NCBI GenBank assembly: GCA_021531385.1
Contig: JAFBIR010000002.1
Span: 248,001-312,000, forward strand
Direction: 5' to 3'
Length of the DNA stretch: 64,000 nt
DNA from: Parabacteroides distasonis
Lineage (GTDB): Bacteria > Bacteroidota > Bacteroidia > Bacteroidales > Tannerellaceae
The translations under genes were made by a program, and so were the position numbers. The stretch's first letter is position 1. Every line of letters begins with the position of its first letter. Positions 43,673 to 51,720 of the stretch are shown one piece after another. The notes below the pieces were generated by a model, which searched no databases, was not told the DNA's origin, and saw nothing but the letters and a program-made list of their open reading frames with translations.

Positions 43673-46027
43673 TCAATACTCCTTTAAGCCCTCTACGCAC
43701 TTCCGCCATAAGTCGCTCACCTCGTCATAGGCGATGTAGCCACGGCTTTTCCAGACACGGAGGGTGCCCTTGCCATCCCCATGCCTACCTTGCCGCTGAC
43801 GCGCCCGAAGGAACTGCTCGTAGCTGAACGCATCGGGCAACTGTGCGAGCAGATTCTGCGGGGAGGCATTGACCTGACGCTCCTCCTCCTGCAACTCCTC
43901 CTCCAACTGACAGCCGAAGAAACGCATCTTGCACCACAGATCCATCTGCTCGCTCCATCGCACGTAATCAGCGATCGCCTCCGACCATTGATACCCCTCC
44001 GCCACGTAGAGCACCATCGCCTTCAGGTAGGCAATCACGTTCGCACGGTAGGAGAGCACCCGGTAAGCCTCGCTCTCCGAGAGGGTCGCCCGCCGGTCGT
44101 TCTCCAAGGTCAGCTCCTTGGCCAAGCGCAACGCCTCAGGGCACTCGATAAGCCCATTCGCCGACGAGAGACGGTCGATAAAGGGACGGACCGCCTCCGC
44201 ATACGCCTCATCGTAAAGGCCATAGATGGGTAACGACCCCTCGTCGGCATCCCCTGCGTCTCCCGTAGCCATCGGCTTCACGATCGTGGAGAGATTGAGG
44301 CGTGAGAGGGTACCGTCGTTCACCGCACGGGCGAAGAAGCGACGGGCATTGGGGATGGTGGTCGAGGCGTTGAAGTTCCAACGCAGCGGGGCGATACCGG
44401 TCACGGAGTCGGCTCCCACACGCTCCTGCCCATGCTCGGCGTTGTCGAACGCCTTGCGGATCAAGATGCTCACCTCGTCGATCGTACCCCTCGACGTCAC
44501 CTTCTTCAGCTGCTCCACCTCATCCACCCGGGTGTAGATGAAGCGCTGCCCATTGGCGTCAGCATCCACCACACGCTGGTTGAAGACGGCATCGGTCAAG
44601 TTGTCGATCAACAGCTGGATGCAGAGATCCGTCGGGCGAGGATCCTTCGCCTTCGTCTTCCCCGAGGGGTTCTTGCGCTTCCACTCCGCCTCACGCACCC
44701 GGTTCGGCTTATCCGCCTCCTTGATGTCTGCCAAGATATAGTCGATCGGCTTCTTGACACACCCCTTGCCGACGCTCATCGGGGCGATCAACACATGCAT
44801 GAAGGTGGCCTCATGATCCACATTGTCCCAATAGCGGAACCGCACCCCATGCAGATGCGCCCCAAGGGCGGGAAACACCGCCTCGCACACCGCTGGCTTA
44901 TAGAGGTCGGGCACCTTGCTCGTCAGCAACGCCAAGCAGGTAGGCAACCGCATCGGCATCGGCGGAGGGCACTCCCGTGTGCCACCTGTCACCGTCAGCT
45001 TCGCGTCCTCACGCAGGGCGTTCAACACCTGACGCAGCCGGAAGGGCATCCCCTTGCGTGGCTCCTTCAAGGCACTCTCGATGGTGCGTCGCCACTCCTC
45101 CTCCTCGAAACCGTCATAGCGAGGGATCACCGCCTCCAAACGCCCCTGATCGTAGTCGCAAATCGGGCGCAAGGTCATCGCCAACTCAAAGGTCTTCACG
45201 TTGCGATCGCCCTCCATCGGCAGCTTCCCGCCGTTGAACAGGTCGAAATACTTGGCGATAATCGCCTCGAACGGCCACCCTTGGTAGGTAGGCACAGATG
45301 CCTCATCCACCGCCTTCGCCGTCGTTTCCGCCACTTGCGGCACCGCCACTGTCAGCACCTTCTCAGTCGCCTTTGCGGTAGAGACGTAGCGCGCTACGTC
45401 TCTACAATTGGGTTGGCCGTCGGTGTCGCTCTCCACCGGGCATGCCCCGCTCTCCTCGGCAAACAGGGCCTCATCCAAGAAGAGCAAATCATCGGCGGAG
45501 GCGGTCGTCGTAAAAAACACCCGGGTGATGTCTTTCGCCCCCTCGTCATACCGCACACCCAGCAGCTCACTCGCCCAACGGAGGTTGCGCACCTGGTTCT
45601 CCAACACCTTGCCTTCCGCCAACCCCTCCGTGAAGCGACGGCGGAAAACGACATGATACCCTTTCCTCGCCGAACGCTCCAGCATCAGCAACCCTAACTC
45701 CTCCCGCTTGGCCAACACCAACTGCGGCACCGCTGCCATCCGCCGCTCATAATCGGGATCCGAAGGGTCGAAATCCACATCCATCCCCACGCTCATCGAG
45801 GCGATCTTCGCCCCCTTCAGCCGTCCGTCAGCACCCGGCAAACAGCTGTAATTCATCTGCAAGAGACGATGTTTCTGCTTCACCTCGCCCTGACGCACCA
45901 TGGCCACCAACGCCTGCTGCCGGGCACTGTTGCGGAGATCTCGGTACTCCGCCGCCGTGCGGATGGGACGCATCTGCTTCGCCCCATCCACATAGTAGAT
46001 CATATAACACGACATATCGCTTACCAT
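43673..46027 (-). CDS. VirE N-terminal / DUF3987 domain protein, primase-helicase-like
   Basis: The 784 residues match the BT4734-like type. A VirE N-terminal part (KIASMSVGMDVDFD, RSARKGYHVVFRRRF) is followed after residue 300 by a DUF3987-like ATPase part with a degenerate P-loop (LIAPMSVGKGCVKKPI), TRVDEVEQLKK and a C-terminal helical region. Such proteins stand beside Bacteroidales polysaccharide loci and resemble mobile-element replication proteins. About residues 208-217 (CRDVARYVST) are encoded by a 28-bp palindrome. It is coupled to the 46021 gene by a 7-bp overlap. Confidence 0.85.
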   Translation of the reverse strand: MVSDMSCYMIYYVDGAKQMRPIRTAAEYRDLRNSARQQALVAMVRQGEVKQKHRLLQMNYSCLPGADGRLKGAKIASMSVGMDVDFDPSDPDYERRMAAVPQLVLAKREELGLLMLERSARKGYHVVFRRRFTEGLAEGKVLENQVRNLRWASELLGVRYDEGAKDITRVFFTTTASADDLLFLDEALFAEESGACPVESDTDGQPNCRDVARYVSTAKATEKVLTVAVPQVAETTAKAVDEASVPTYQGWPFEAIIAKYFDLFNGGKLPMEGDRNVKTFELAMTLRPICDYDQGRLEAVIPRYDGFEEEEWRRTIESALKEPRKGMPFRLRQVLNALREDAKLTVTGGTRECPPPMPMRLPTCLALLTSKVPDLYKPAVCEAVFPALGAHLHGVRFRYWDNVDHEATFMHVLIAPMSVGKGCVKKPIDYILADIKEADKPNRVREAEWKRKNPSGKTKAKDPRPTDLCIQLLIDNLTDAVFNQRVVDADANGQRFIYTRVDEVEQLKKVTSRGTIDEVSILIRKAFDNAEHGQERVGADSVTGIAPLRWNFNASTTIPNARRFFARAVNDGTLSRLNLSTIVKPMATGDAGDADEGSLPIYGLYDEAYAEAVRPFIDRLSSANGLIECPEALRLAKELTLENDRRATLSESEAYRVLSYRANVIAYLKAMVLYVAEGYQWSEAIADYVRWSEQMDLWCKMRFFGCQLEEELQEEERQVNASPQNLLAQLPDAFSYEQFLRARQRQGRHGDGKGTLRVWKSRGYIAYDEVSDLWRKCVEGLKEY
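45378..45405. repeat. 28-bp perfect palindrome inside the VirE-like coding sequence
   Basis: GTAGAGACGTAGCG and its exact reverse complement adjoin without a spacer. The frame is preserved, so it encodes an in-frame stretch of about ten residues (minus strand). It resembles dispersed GTAGAGACG-type palindromes known from several bacterial phyla. Confidence 0.85.
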
Positions 46028-46410
46028 TGGGTTAACGCCTGGCGAGTCCTTACGAACGCCTTCATCTGATCCATCTCCTCGCTCAGCGCCGCCAAGAAAT
46101 ACGCCTTATCCATCCGCTTCGGGAAAGAGAGATGGAAAATCACCTTCTCCTTCGTCGCCTTCACCTCGCCATGCGACGTGTCGTAGAGCGGCGTGTAGCG
46201 AGGGCCACTGTCGAACGCATACGGACGGAAATGTGAGCGGCCATCTGCCTCGGTCGTCATCCGCCCCTTTTGGGAAGCTACGAACCCACCGGCTACGATC
46301 TGCTGCCCCAACTCAAACTCGCAGGGATAAATGTTGATACTTCCATTGTTATGAAACACGGTTTGTGTCTCCATGTGGATCTCATCCACAAACACTTGAT
46401 TGTTTGTCAT
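46021..46410 (-). CDS. Unknown protein with a CxFExG motif
   Basis: The 129 residues have no signal peptide. The N-terminus is polar and includes NIYPCEFELGQQIVAGG; the middle has RPYAFDSGPRYTPLYDTSHGEVKATKEKVIFHL, and the C-terminal helix is MDKAYFLAALSEEMDQMKAF. CxFExG resembles the CxFEAGS motif of the proteins at 47357 and 48006 (see findings). The gene overlaps the VirE-like gene by 7 bp and follows the P5-like gene by 22 bp, so the three form one operon. Confidence 0.7.
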   Translation of the reverse strand: MTNNQVFVDEIHMETQTVFHNNGSINIYPCEFELGQQIVAGGFVASQKGRMTTEADGRSHFRPYAFDSGPRYTPLYDTSHGEVKATKEKVIFHLSFPKRMDKAYFLAALSEEMDQMKAFVRTRQALTQW

Positions 46411-46432
46411 ATTTTCAATTGATTTATAATTC

Positions 46433-46867
46433 CTAATTCCTCAATGCCAAGAGGTATGCTTCGTTGAGCGCTGCCTCCCGCTCGATAAGGCCACTCTCCA
46501 TCTGCGCCATCGAGCGCACCACCTCCACCATCGCTTGCTGATCTTGGAAGCGCAGCGGCTCATCGGCCGGGATGCCCGTCGTGCGGCTCACGTAGTCGAT
46601 ATACGCCTGTGTGTTGTTGCCATCTGCCGAGGGCGCCCATCGAGCGATGATCTTGCCGATCGTGTTCGCCCCTCGCTTCTCGATGTAGGTACGCAGCAGC
46701 TTGAACGCCGCCCGATAGCCATACTTACGTGCCTTGAATTGCACGAACGCCTTGTCCGTCTGTTGCTCCGCCATGCCCAGCCACTGGCTCTTGCCGTGGC
46801 GGATGTTCAGTGGGTTGTTGTTGCGGAGGCCTCTTGTCAGCCTCCTATTCGTCGTCATCTTGCTCAT
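46433..46867 (-). CDS. Structural protein P5-like / lysozyme-like protein
   Basis: The start RGLRNNNPLNIRHG, then KAFVQFKARKYGYRAAFKLL, TIGKIIARWAPSADGNNTQAYIDYV and GIPADEPLRF match the group annotated as phage structural protein P5, which has a transglycosylase/lysozyme-like fold. It probably cuts or binds peptidoglycan. There is no signal peptide, as for phage endolysins. It is the first gene of the operon P5-unknown-VirE, whose -7 box is at 47069-47076. Confidence 0.85.
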   Translation of the reverse strand: MSKMTTNRRLTRGLRNNNPLNIRHGKSQWLGMAEQQTDKAFVQFKARKYGYRAAFKLLRTYIEKRGANTIGKIIARWAPSADGNNTQAYIDYVSRTTGIPADEPLRFQDQQAMVEVVRSMAQMESGLIEREAALNEAYLLALRN

Positions 46868-47020
46868 AACACCTCCCTTTTACGCTTGTTTCTTGGGCCA
46901 TCCACTGCTCATGCTCAGCGTGAGGGTAAACTTCCCAATGTGAATCGAAACATATATATCCATCTCCTACTTCGTTACCCATGCCTTTTCATGGGGATCT
47001 CTAAAAAAAACACTGCCCTT

Positions 47021-47064
47021 CAGAAAGCCTTCAGCCACGCTGCCCTGTGGCCTTCAGCTTTCTG
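47021..47064 (-). ncRNA. Structured 5' leader or small RNA upstream of the P5-like gene
   Basis: On the minus strand CAGAAAGC pairs with GCTTTCTG, and inside it GGCCAC with GTGGCT, around an AGGGCAGC loop. The hairpin starts right at the predicted transcription start and is followed 10 nt later by eight T (47010-47003). It may be a terminator-like leader or a short independent RNA. Confidence 0.4.
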
Positions 47065-47068
47065 AGAG

Positions 47069-47076
47069 CAAATGTA
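47069..47076 (-). promoter_or_regulatory. -7 box of the P5-VirE operon
   Basis: TACATTTG on the minus strand, about 200 bp before the P5-like ATG. Confidence 0.6.
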
Positions 47077-47356
47077 GGGTGTAATGAGCACCTAAAAAGA
47101 ATATATATCACTGATAATCAATTGGAGTCTAAGGCGTCTAATCCCTTTCTGGATTTTTGTCTAATGCGCCTAACAGGTTGTCTAATCGGGGGAGATAGAT
47201 GTTAAGTTTCATTCTTTCATAAGCTATTTCCCGGCCAAAAACTTGCCGGTCATAGTTATTGCTCCTATATTTTTGTGTCTTTGCCTTTCCCGAGAATTGC
47301 TTTTAAATCACGCTTGTGAATTTTCACTTGCGAATCTTTAGCACTTTAGATTAGGA

Positions 47357-48004
47357 TCACTCCTCCTGCAACAATGCCTCAATTCGTTTCTTGACTCCCA
47401 AAGCCACCCCACGAAAGCGGGTGGTATCAGCCAAGTGATAGCGCATGAGGTTGCTATGGGCAAACATGTCGTTGATAGGCACCTCCTGTTTATCCTTTCC
47501 CACCCAGCGTTGCCGTTGAGACGAGATACAGAGGGCATAACGGCGCACCATCTTTTCCTCCACCTCTCCCTCCTTCCGCATGAAAAGATCCGGATACCAT
47601 GCCAGCATTTGACGAACGAAATCGACATCTTTCAAACCGCCGCGCACAGCCACACCTGCTTCGGCTATCCCCTTCAGCACATAATACCACTCTGCTTGAC
47701 ACTCCGGGGAGATTTGATATTCTTCAGCCGACTCCACACCTGCTTGCTTCACAAATGCGAGAATTGCCTGATGTAAACGGGCATACGCCTCCTCGGTCTT
47801 GAAAAGGCTTGCCCTAAAAATATGGTTCGTCTTGGCATAAGATGCCTCTTCCCCCTCCGCTGAAGGTTGCTTCTCCTCCTCCGGTTGCGCTTTCGCCACC
47901 CCCTGATAGAAGGTGCCGCCTTGGATGTACACATCGCCATTCTGTGTGCTGCCCGCCTCGAAGATGCAGCTGCCGGGTGCGTAATTATTTGTGATATTCG
48001 CCAT
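47357..48004 (-). CDS. Unknown protein with N-terminal CxFEAGSxxNGDVxI motif
   Basis: The 215 residues begin MANITNNYAPGSCIFEAGS, continue NGDVYIQGGTF, then an acidic linker and a helical domain (HIFRASLFKTEEAYARLHQAI; FVRQMLAWYPDLFMRK; VGKDKQEVPINDMFAHSNLMRYH; VALGVKKRIEALL). The motif is shared with the C-terminal tail of the upstream gene, whose stop lies 1 bp before this ATG. Neither a signal peptide nor a known domain is seen. An in-frame upstream start at 48052 would lie inside the neighbour and is unlikely. Confidence 0.8.
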   Translation of the reverse strand: MANITNNYAPGSCIFEAGSTQNGDVYIQGGTFYQGVAKAQPEEEKQPSAEGEEASYAKTNHIFRASLFKTEEAYARLHQAILAFVKQAGVESAEEYQISPECQAEWYYVLKGIAEAGVAVRGGLKDVDFVRQMLAWYPDLFMRKEGEVEEKMVRRYALCISSQRQRWVGKDKQEVPINDMFAHSNLMRYHLADTTRFRGVALGVKKRIEALLQEE

Positions 48005-48005
48005 A

Positions 48006-49514
48006 CTATTTATCTGATTTATTCGGTTTATTCCTCTGATTCTTAGATTCATCTACTATGTGCACATCGCCGTTCATCGAGCTACCCGCCTCGAAGTGGC
48101 AACTATTCGGTTCGAAATGGTTGTGCGTCGTGGTCGGTTTTGTGGCCCCCTCCAACAGGCGTTGACTCTTCGCTTCCTTCGCTTCGAATTTCGCATCGAT
48201 CAAGTCGGCCAACTCATCGCTGTGCCGTTTCCAAGCAGGATTCTTCCGCAGGTGGAAATCGAGGTTCATGAAGAGCAGCTGCGCCTTCTCCGGGTCGTTG
48301 ATGCGGTTGAGCATACCCCGGAGGTCATCCATAGATACACTATCCCCATACTGCTCAGCCGCCTCTCTGAAAGCCTTGAGCGAACCGATCTCGATCCGCA
48401 TCTCGTTGATCTGCTTCACCAACGCCTCGTTACGCTCCTTTTGCAGCCGCAGGGAGTGATGGATCTCGCCCGTAGTGAGCCGGGTCGTATCTCGGCTGTA
48501 TGCGTCCATTTGCGCCTTGGGAAACAACACTCTGAACAGGTCGTCCAACCCCTCCGATTGATCGCTTTTCAACGCCTCCTGGAGTCGCTTCTTAGTCTTC
48601 TCGCGCTTCTCTCGTTTTGAGGCGTCATCCACTGGCGCCTCCAGCAGTTTCGGATTGTAACGCAAGCAAGCCGTCAGTAGATGCGTATAAGGCATTCTTT
48701 CCTTAGTGTCCACAAACCGATTCACGATTTGAATGACATTCGCAAAATGCGTATGCAAGGGAAGGTTCAGCAAGACGCTGTAAAAATCGAAGAGCTGATT
48801 CCATACATCCGCTTCGGCCACCTGCCGCAGCAACCGCTCCCGCTCAGCCTTGTCGAGCCGCTCATCCCGCATGATCATCACCACGGCGATCGTCAGGCAG
48901 CAATACTCCATCTTCGCCTTGATGCAATTGGCCGGCCGATTGGCTAACTCCGGCTGCACCTTCGCATAGATCGCATCCCAATCCATTGAAACTCCATTGT
49001 AGGCAGCGTAAGCCAACGCCCGCAGGTAGAGGCGCCAATGGGAGTTGCCACCCTCCGCTCTCTCCGCGATCTCCACGCAGCGTTCCAACAACTTCAGTGG
49101 CTCTATACGTGAGAAAAGCAGCTCGAAATGCGTCTCTTCCTCCATGATCCGTCGCAAATGATGGAATGCCTCCCGCCTTCTGATCCGTCGCTCATCCTTA
49201 TCCCATGGATTAAAATCAAAGCACATCCGGTCGGCTGGGAAGGTCAGCAACTCCAAGTAGAGCGGTGTCAGCGCCATGGTCAGTTCCTCCGTATAGCCAC
49301 ACTCCCGGCAATAATCCACCATGCCTCGCACCGTGTAAAGGTTCACTCGCTGTGCCTCCTCCACGTCACGCCACTTGTCGTGCTTCCTAAGCCAATCCAC
49401 ATTGCTTATACTCACCTCGTAATCCAAGGAGACGTCCGAGAGCTCCCCGTCAAGCATCCGGTTGAGCGGCTCGACCACATAGTTCGAAATGTCGCAGCTG
49501 ATTGTGTCGTTCAT
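48006..49514 (-). CDS. Unknown 502-residue protein with C-terminal CxFEAGSxxNGDVxI motif
   Basis: A largely helical protein: an N-terminal region (MLDGELSDVSLDYEVSISNVDWL), several helical blocks, a charged region (KREKREKTKKRLQEALKSDQ), a coiled-coil-like KERNEALVKQINEMRIEI, a Thr/His linker, then EPNSCHFEAGSSMNGDVHI near residues 469-487. No family is recognised. It ends 1 bp before the 215-residue gene, implying one operon and probably one complex. Part of a paralogous reading frame survives at 50961-51015. Confidence 0.8.
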   Translation of the reverse strand: MNDTISCDISNYVVEPLNRMLDGELSDVSLDYEVSISNVDWLRKHDKWRDVEEAQRVNLYTVRGMVDYCRECGYTEELTMALTPLYLELLTFPADRMCFDFNPWDKDERRIRRREAFHHLRRIMEEETHFELLFSRIEPLKLLERCVEIAERAEGGNSHWRLYLRALAYAAYNGVSMDWDAIYAKVQPELANRPANCIKAKMEYCCLTIAVVMIMRDERLDKAERERLLRQVAEADVWNQLFDFYSVLLNLPLHTHFANVIQIVNRFVDTKERMPYTHLLTACLRYNPKLLEAPVDDASKREKREKTKKRLQEALKSDQSEGLDDLFRVLFPKAQMDAYSRDTTRLTTGEIHHSLRLQKERNEALVKQINEMRIEIGSLKAFREAAEQYGDSVSMDDLRGMLNRINDPEKAQLLFMNLDFHLRKNPAWKRHSDELADLIDAKFEAKEAKSQRLLEGATKPTTTHNHFEPNSCHFEAGSSMNGDVHIVDESKNQRNKPNKSDK

Positions 49515-49573
49515 GATCCATCCACATTAAATAGGTTATTCCAATACGCTCCGAAGTTACGTATTTTTTTGGC

Positions 49574-49596
49574 TTAGGAGCCCACGAGACATCAAA
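49574..49596. repeat. Short repeat A, copy 1 (end of the AAA gene)
   Basis: TTAGGAGCCCACGAGACATC plus AAA matches 52975-52997 at 20 of 23 positions. It covers the stop codon and 3' flank of the first AAA/DUF4143 gene. Confidence 0.6.
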
Positions 49597-50839
49597 ATTT
49601 GTGGATGGGAACCACATGGATGGTATGGTTACCCAAGGTGATGGTTTCTTCCTCGTTCTGCGTGATGATAACAAGATCCTCACATTTCAGCTCCTCGGCA
49701 CACTCAATGAGCGCATCTAACTCACGCTTTCGGGTTTTGACGGCACGCATGTCGTAGCATACCTGTATCAGCTGTGCAACCTTGGTGCCCTCTCTGAGCA
49801 CAAAATCGGTCTCCTTGTCGTTGCGAGAGCGATAATAGAATATCGTCCTGTCAGTTGTATATCCTCTGCGTAGCAACTCCACGAATACCTGGTTTTCCAA
49901 TAAACGCCCCAGATTGTCGCTGACGTTGAATGCGCGAGCGGCCACAAATCCATTATCGACGACATATACCTTCTGAGGAGCCTTCTTCATCAGTTTCAGC
50001 TTATTGTCGAAACGAGGCAGATAAAAGAACAGATAAGGCTCAGCCAAATAACCCATGAATTTTTTGGCCGTATTCACGCTTGACAACCCTAAGTCTTCTG
50101 CCAAACCAGTTGCGGACAGCGGGTTGCAGAAATTGCTAAGCAGATACAAGGCCATGTTGTTGAGATCTGCGACGTTTCTCACTTTGTGCCGTTCAACGAC
50201 GTCTTTCCACACGATCGAGTCAAACAGGGTCGAAAGGTAACTGCTTGCGATACTTCTGGCCTCAATGGTCTCGGGATAGCCTCCTCTACGAAGATAGTCA
50301 TCCAGCAGGAAAGACCCCTTTGAAGTTTCCGCTGCTGAATCATCCGTCAGCATAACCTTATGCCACTCAAAATATTCTTCAAGGCTGAATGGAAACACTT
50401 TCACCTCAAGGTATCTGCCGGTCAATGCGGTAGCCATCTCGCTACTCAGCATCTTCGCGTTACTACCTGTTATGATAAGATTTACGCCATTGCGATATAG
50501 CTTTGATACCCACAGATCCCACCCTTCCAGATTCTGCACCTCGTCAAGAAGAAGGTATTCGTAATTTGGGTAAACTTCGTCCAGTAGATGCATGACCAAA
50601 TGCTCATCCCACTGTTTCAGCAGCGTATTGTCATCGAAGTTAAGATAGGCGAAATTCTTTCCTCGAAGCATGAGCAAAGCCTGTGTTGACTTGCCCGCTC
50701 TACGGGGACCCGTCAACAGTTTGATCTGTTTGATAGCCAGCATCCCAGCTACGTCATTGCCTACATGACGCAACAGATAAGGTTTTGCAAGCAGCTTATC
50801 TCGTTCTTCTCTTTGCGATTGTATGATAAATCTCATCAT
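49592..50839 (-). CDS. AAA-family ATPase with DUF4143 domain (first)
   Basis: N-terminal AAA_14 ATPase: Walker A LTGPRRAGKST, Walker B YLLLDEVQNLEGW, sensor IITGSNAKML and the arginine-bearing ALTGRYLEVKVFPFSLEEYF. After a winged-helix-like part (ATGLAEDLGLSSVNTAKKFMGYL) comes DUF4143 with a PD-(D/E)XK-like end (NDKETDFVLREG, LIQVCYD). Such genes are frequent in mobile or variable regions; their function is unknown. It is upstream of the CxFEAGS pair with a 77-bp gap. Repeat B lies in its promoter region. Confidence 0.9.
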   Translation of the reverse strand: MMRFIIQSQREERDKLLAKPYLLRHVGNDVAGMLAIKQIKLLTGPRRAGKSTQALLMLRGKNFAYLNFDDNTLLKQWDEHLVMHLLDEVYPNYEYLLLDEVQNLEGWDLWVSKLYRNGVNLIITGSNAKMLSSEMATALTGRYLEVKVFPFSLEEYFEWHKVMLTDDSAAETSKGSFLLDDYLRRGGYPETIEARSIASSYLSTLFDSIVWKDVVERHKVRNVADLNNMALYLLSNFCNPLSATGLAEDLGLSSVNTAKKFMGYLAEPYLFFYLPRFDNKLKLMKKAPQKVYVVDNGFVAARAFNVSDNLGRLLENQVFVELLRRGYTTDRTIFYYRSRNDKETDFVLREGTKVAQLIQVCYDMRAVKTRKRELDALIECAEELKCEDLVIITQNEEETITLGNHTIHVVPIHKF

Positions 50840-50898
50840 CTGCGATAGCTTGAAAGTCTGGATGCAAAATTAGGGTCTTTTCTGCAATTAATCAATCC

Positions 50899-50960
50899 TA
50901 CTGCATAAAATAGTGCCTTTTTTGTGCAGTACGGCTACATTATTGCATAAAATCATAGGC
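50899..50960. repeat. 62-bp direct repeat B, copy 1
   Basis: It begins TACTGCATAAAATAGTGCC and ends AAAATCATAGGC. It matches 53022-53083 at 61 of 62 positions, same orientation, 2.1 kb apart. It contains TACTGCA...TGCAGTA inverted arms and two TGCATAAAAT direct repeats. It lies 60 bp upstream of the first AAA gene's ATG. Confidence 0.9.
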
Positions 50961-51015
50961 TTTTCACCTCGTAATCCGAAGAGACCTCCGAAAGCTCCTC
51001 GCTAAGCTTCGCGAG
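50961..51015 (-). pseudogene. Remnant of a paralogue of the 502-residue CxFEAGS protein
   Basis: Read on the minus strand it encodes AKLSEELSEVSSDYEVKS, which matches RMLDGELSDVSLDYEVSIS of the intact protein (DNA similarity to about 49410-49460 is evident). The match stops exactly where repeat B begins at 50960. The rest of the paralogue is gone. Confidence 0.65.
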
Positions 51016-51072
51016 AAAAAAGAATACCTCCCCTTCATGCCGGAAATGTCATTTATTCATTACCTTCGCGAC

Positions 51073-51423
51073 ATGAAAGTTCGTGAAGTCATCACATACA
51101 AGAACTACTTTGAGGATTTTTTTGCCGAGCAAGAACGAAAGGTGCAAGACAAAATCATCAAGGTATTGGACATCATTGAACAAATAGATCGTATTCCTTC
51201 CACCTATTTGAAATATATCGAAGGGACAAACGGCCTGTTCGAGGTGCGTATCAAGCTGGGGACAAACATCTTCCGCATATTTTGCTTCTTCGATGGCAAT
51301 AAGTTTGTAATCTTGTTATCTGGGTTTCAGAAAAAGACTCAGAAAACGCCCAAAGGTGAGATTGAACGAGCGATCAAATTAATGAGCGAGTATTACGAAG
51401 AGAAGAAAGGAGAGCAACGATGA
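51073..51423 (+). CDS. Type II toxin, HigB/RelE-like (Gp49 family)
   Basis: The 116 residues have the HigB-like layout: YFEDFFAEQERKVQDKIIKVLDIIE, IPSTYLKYIEGTNGLFEVRIKLGTNIFRIFCFFDGNKFVILLSGFQKKTQKTPKGEIERA in pieces, typical of ribosome-dependent mRNA interferases. The antitoxin gene follows with a 4-bp overlap. The start at 51073 gives MKVREVITY; an in-frame ATG at 51037 precedes a TACCTTCG box at 51061, which would leave almost no untranslated leader. Confidence 0.88.
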   Translation: MKVREVITYKNYFEDFFAEQERKVQDKIIKVLDIIEQIDRIPSTYLKYIEGTNGLFEVRIKLGTNIFRIFCFFDGNKFVILLSGFQKKTQKTPKGEIERAIKLMSEYYEEKKGEQR

Positions 51424-51710
51424 ATACAAAGACGTTAGATCAGATTAAAGATAAATATTACGGTCCTGTGGGAACACCTGAGCGTGAACGCTTGGAGAAT
51501 GAATTAGAGGCACTACGCATTGGATTCAAGATCAAGGCAGCAAGAGAGCAAAACGGCTTGACCCAAGCGGAGGTTGCCAAACGCATCAACAAGAAAAGAA
51601 CCTTCATCTCCAAAGTCGAGACGGATGGCGAAAACATCACCCTGCGCTCCCTCTTCGAGGTGGTGGAACGGGGGCTTGGAGGCAAGCTCGTCATCAGCGT
51701 GGAGGTGTGA
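51420..51710 (+). CDS. Type II antitoxin, HigA-like XRE family
   Basis: The 96 residues have an N-terminal helical extension and a helix-turn-helix (FKIKAAREQNGLTQAEVAKRINKKRTFISKVETDGENITLRSL in parts), then a short strand KLVISVEV. It would neutralise the toxin and repress the operon. Gene order is toxin first, antitoxin second, as in higBA loci, with ATGA overlap. Confidence 0.9.
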   Translation: MNTKTLDQIKDKYYGPVGTPERERLENELEALRIGFKIKAAREQNGLTQAEVAKRINKKRTFISKVETDGENITLRSLFEVVERGLGGKLVISVEV

Positions 51711-51720
51711 AAGGTGTATT

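Larger units (their letters stand above)
46868..47356. other. Long untranslated region between the P5-like and CxFEAGS operons
   Basis: No substantial protein gene is seen. The minus-strand leader of the P5 operon (about 47065 to 46868) contains a strong hairpin at 47021-47064, a T8 tract and a 10-codon mini-ORF at 46880-46912 (MSSGWPKKQA). Between 47125 and 47200 the plus strand repeats GTCTAA four times in varied context. The rest shows no recognisable structure. Confidence 0.5.

Noticed and set aside
44432-45697. 421-codon open frame on the plus strand opposite the VirE-like gene
   Set aside because: Antisense shadow of a high-GC coding region. The composition is low-complexity His/Arg/Leu and lacks family features.
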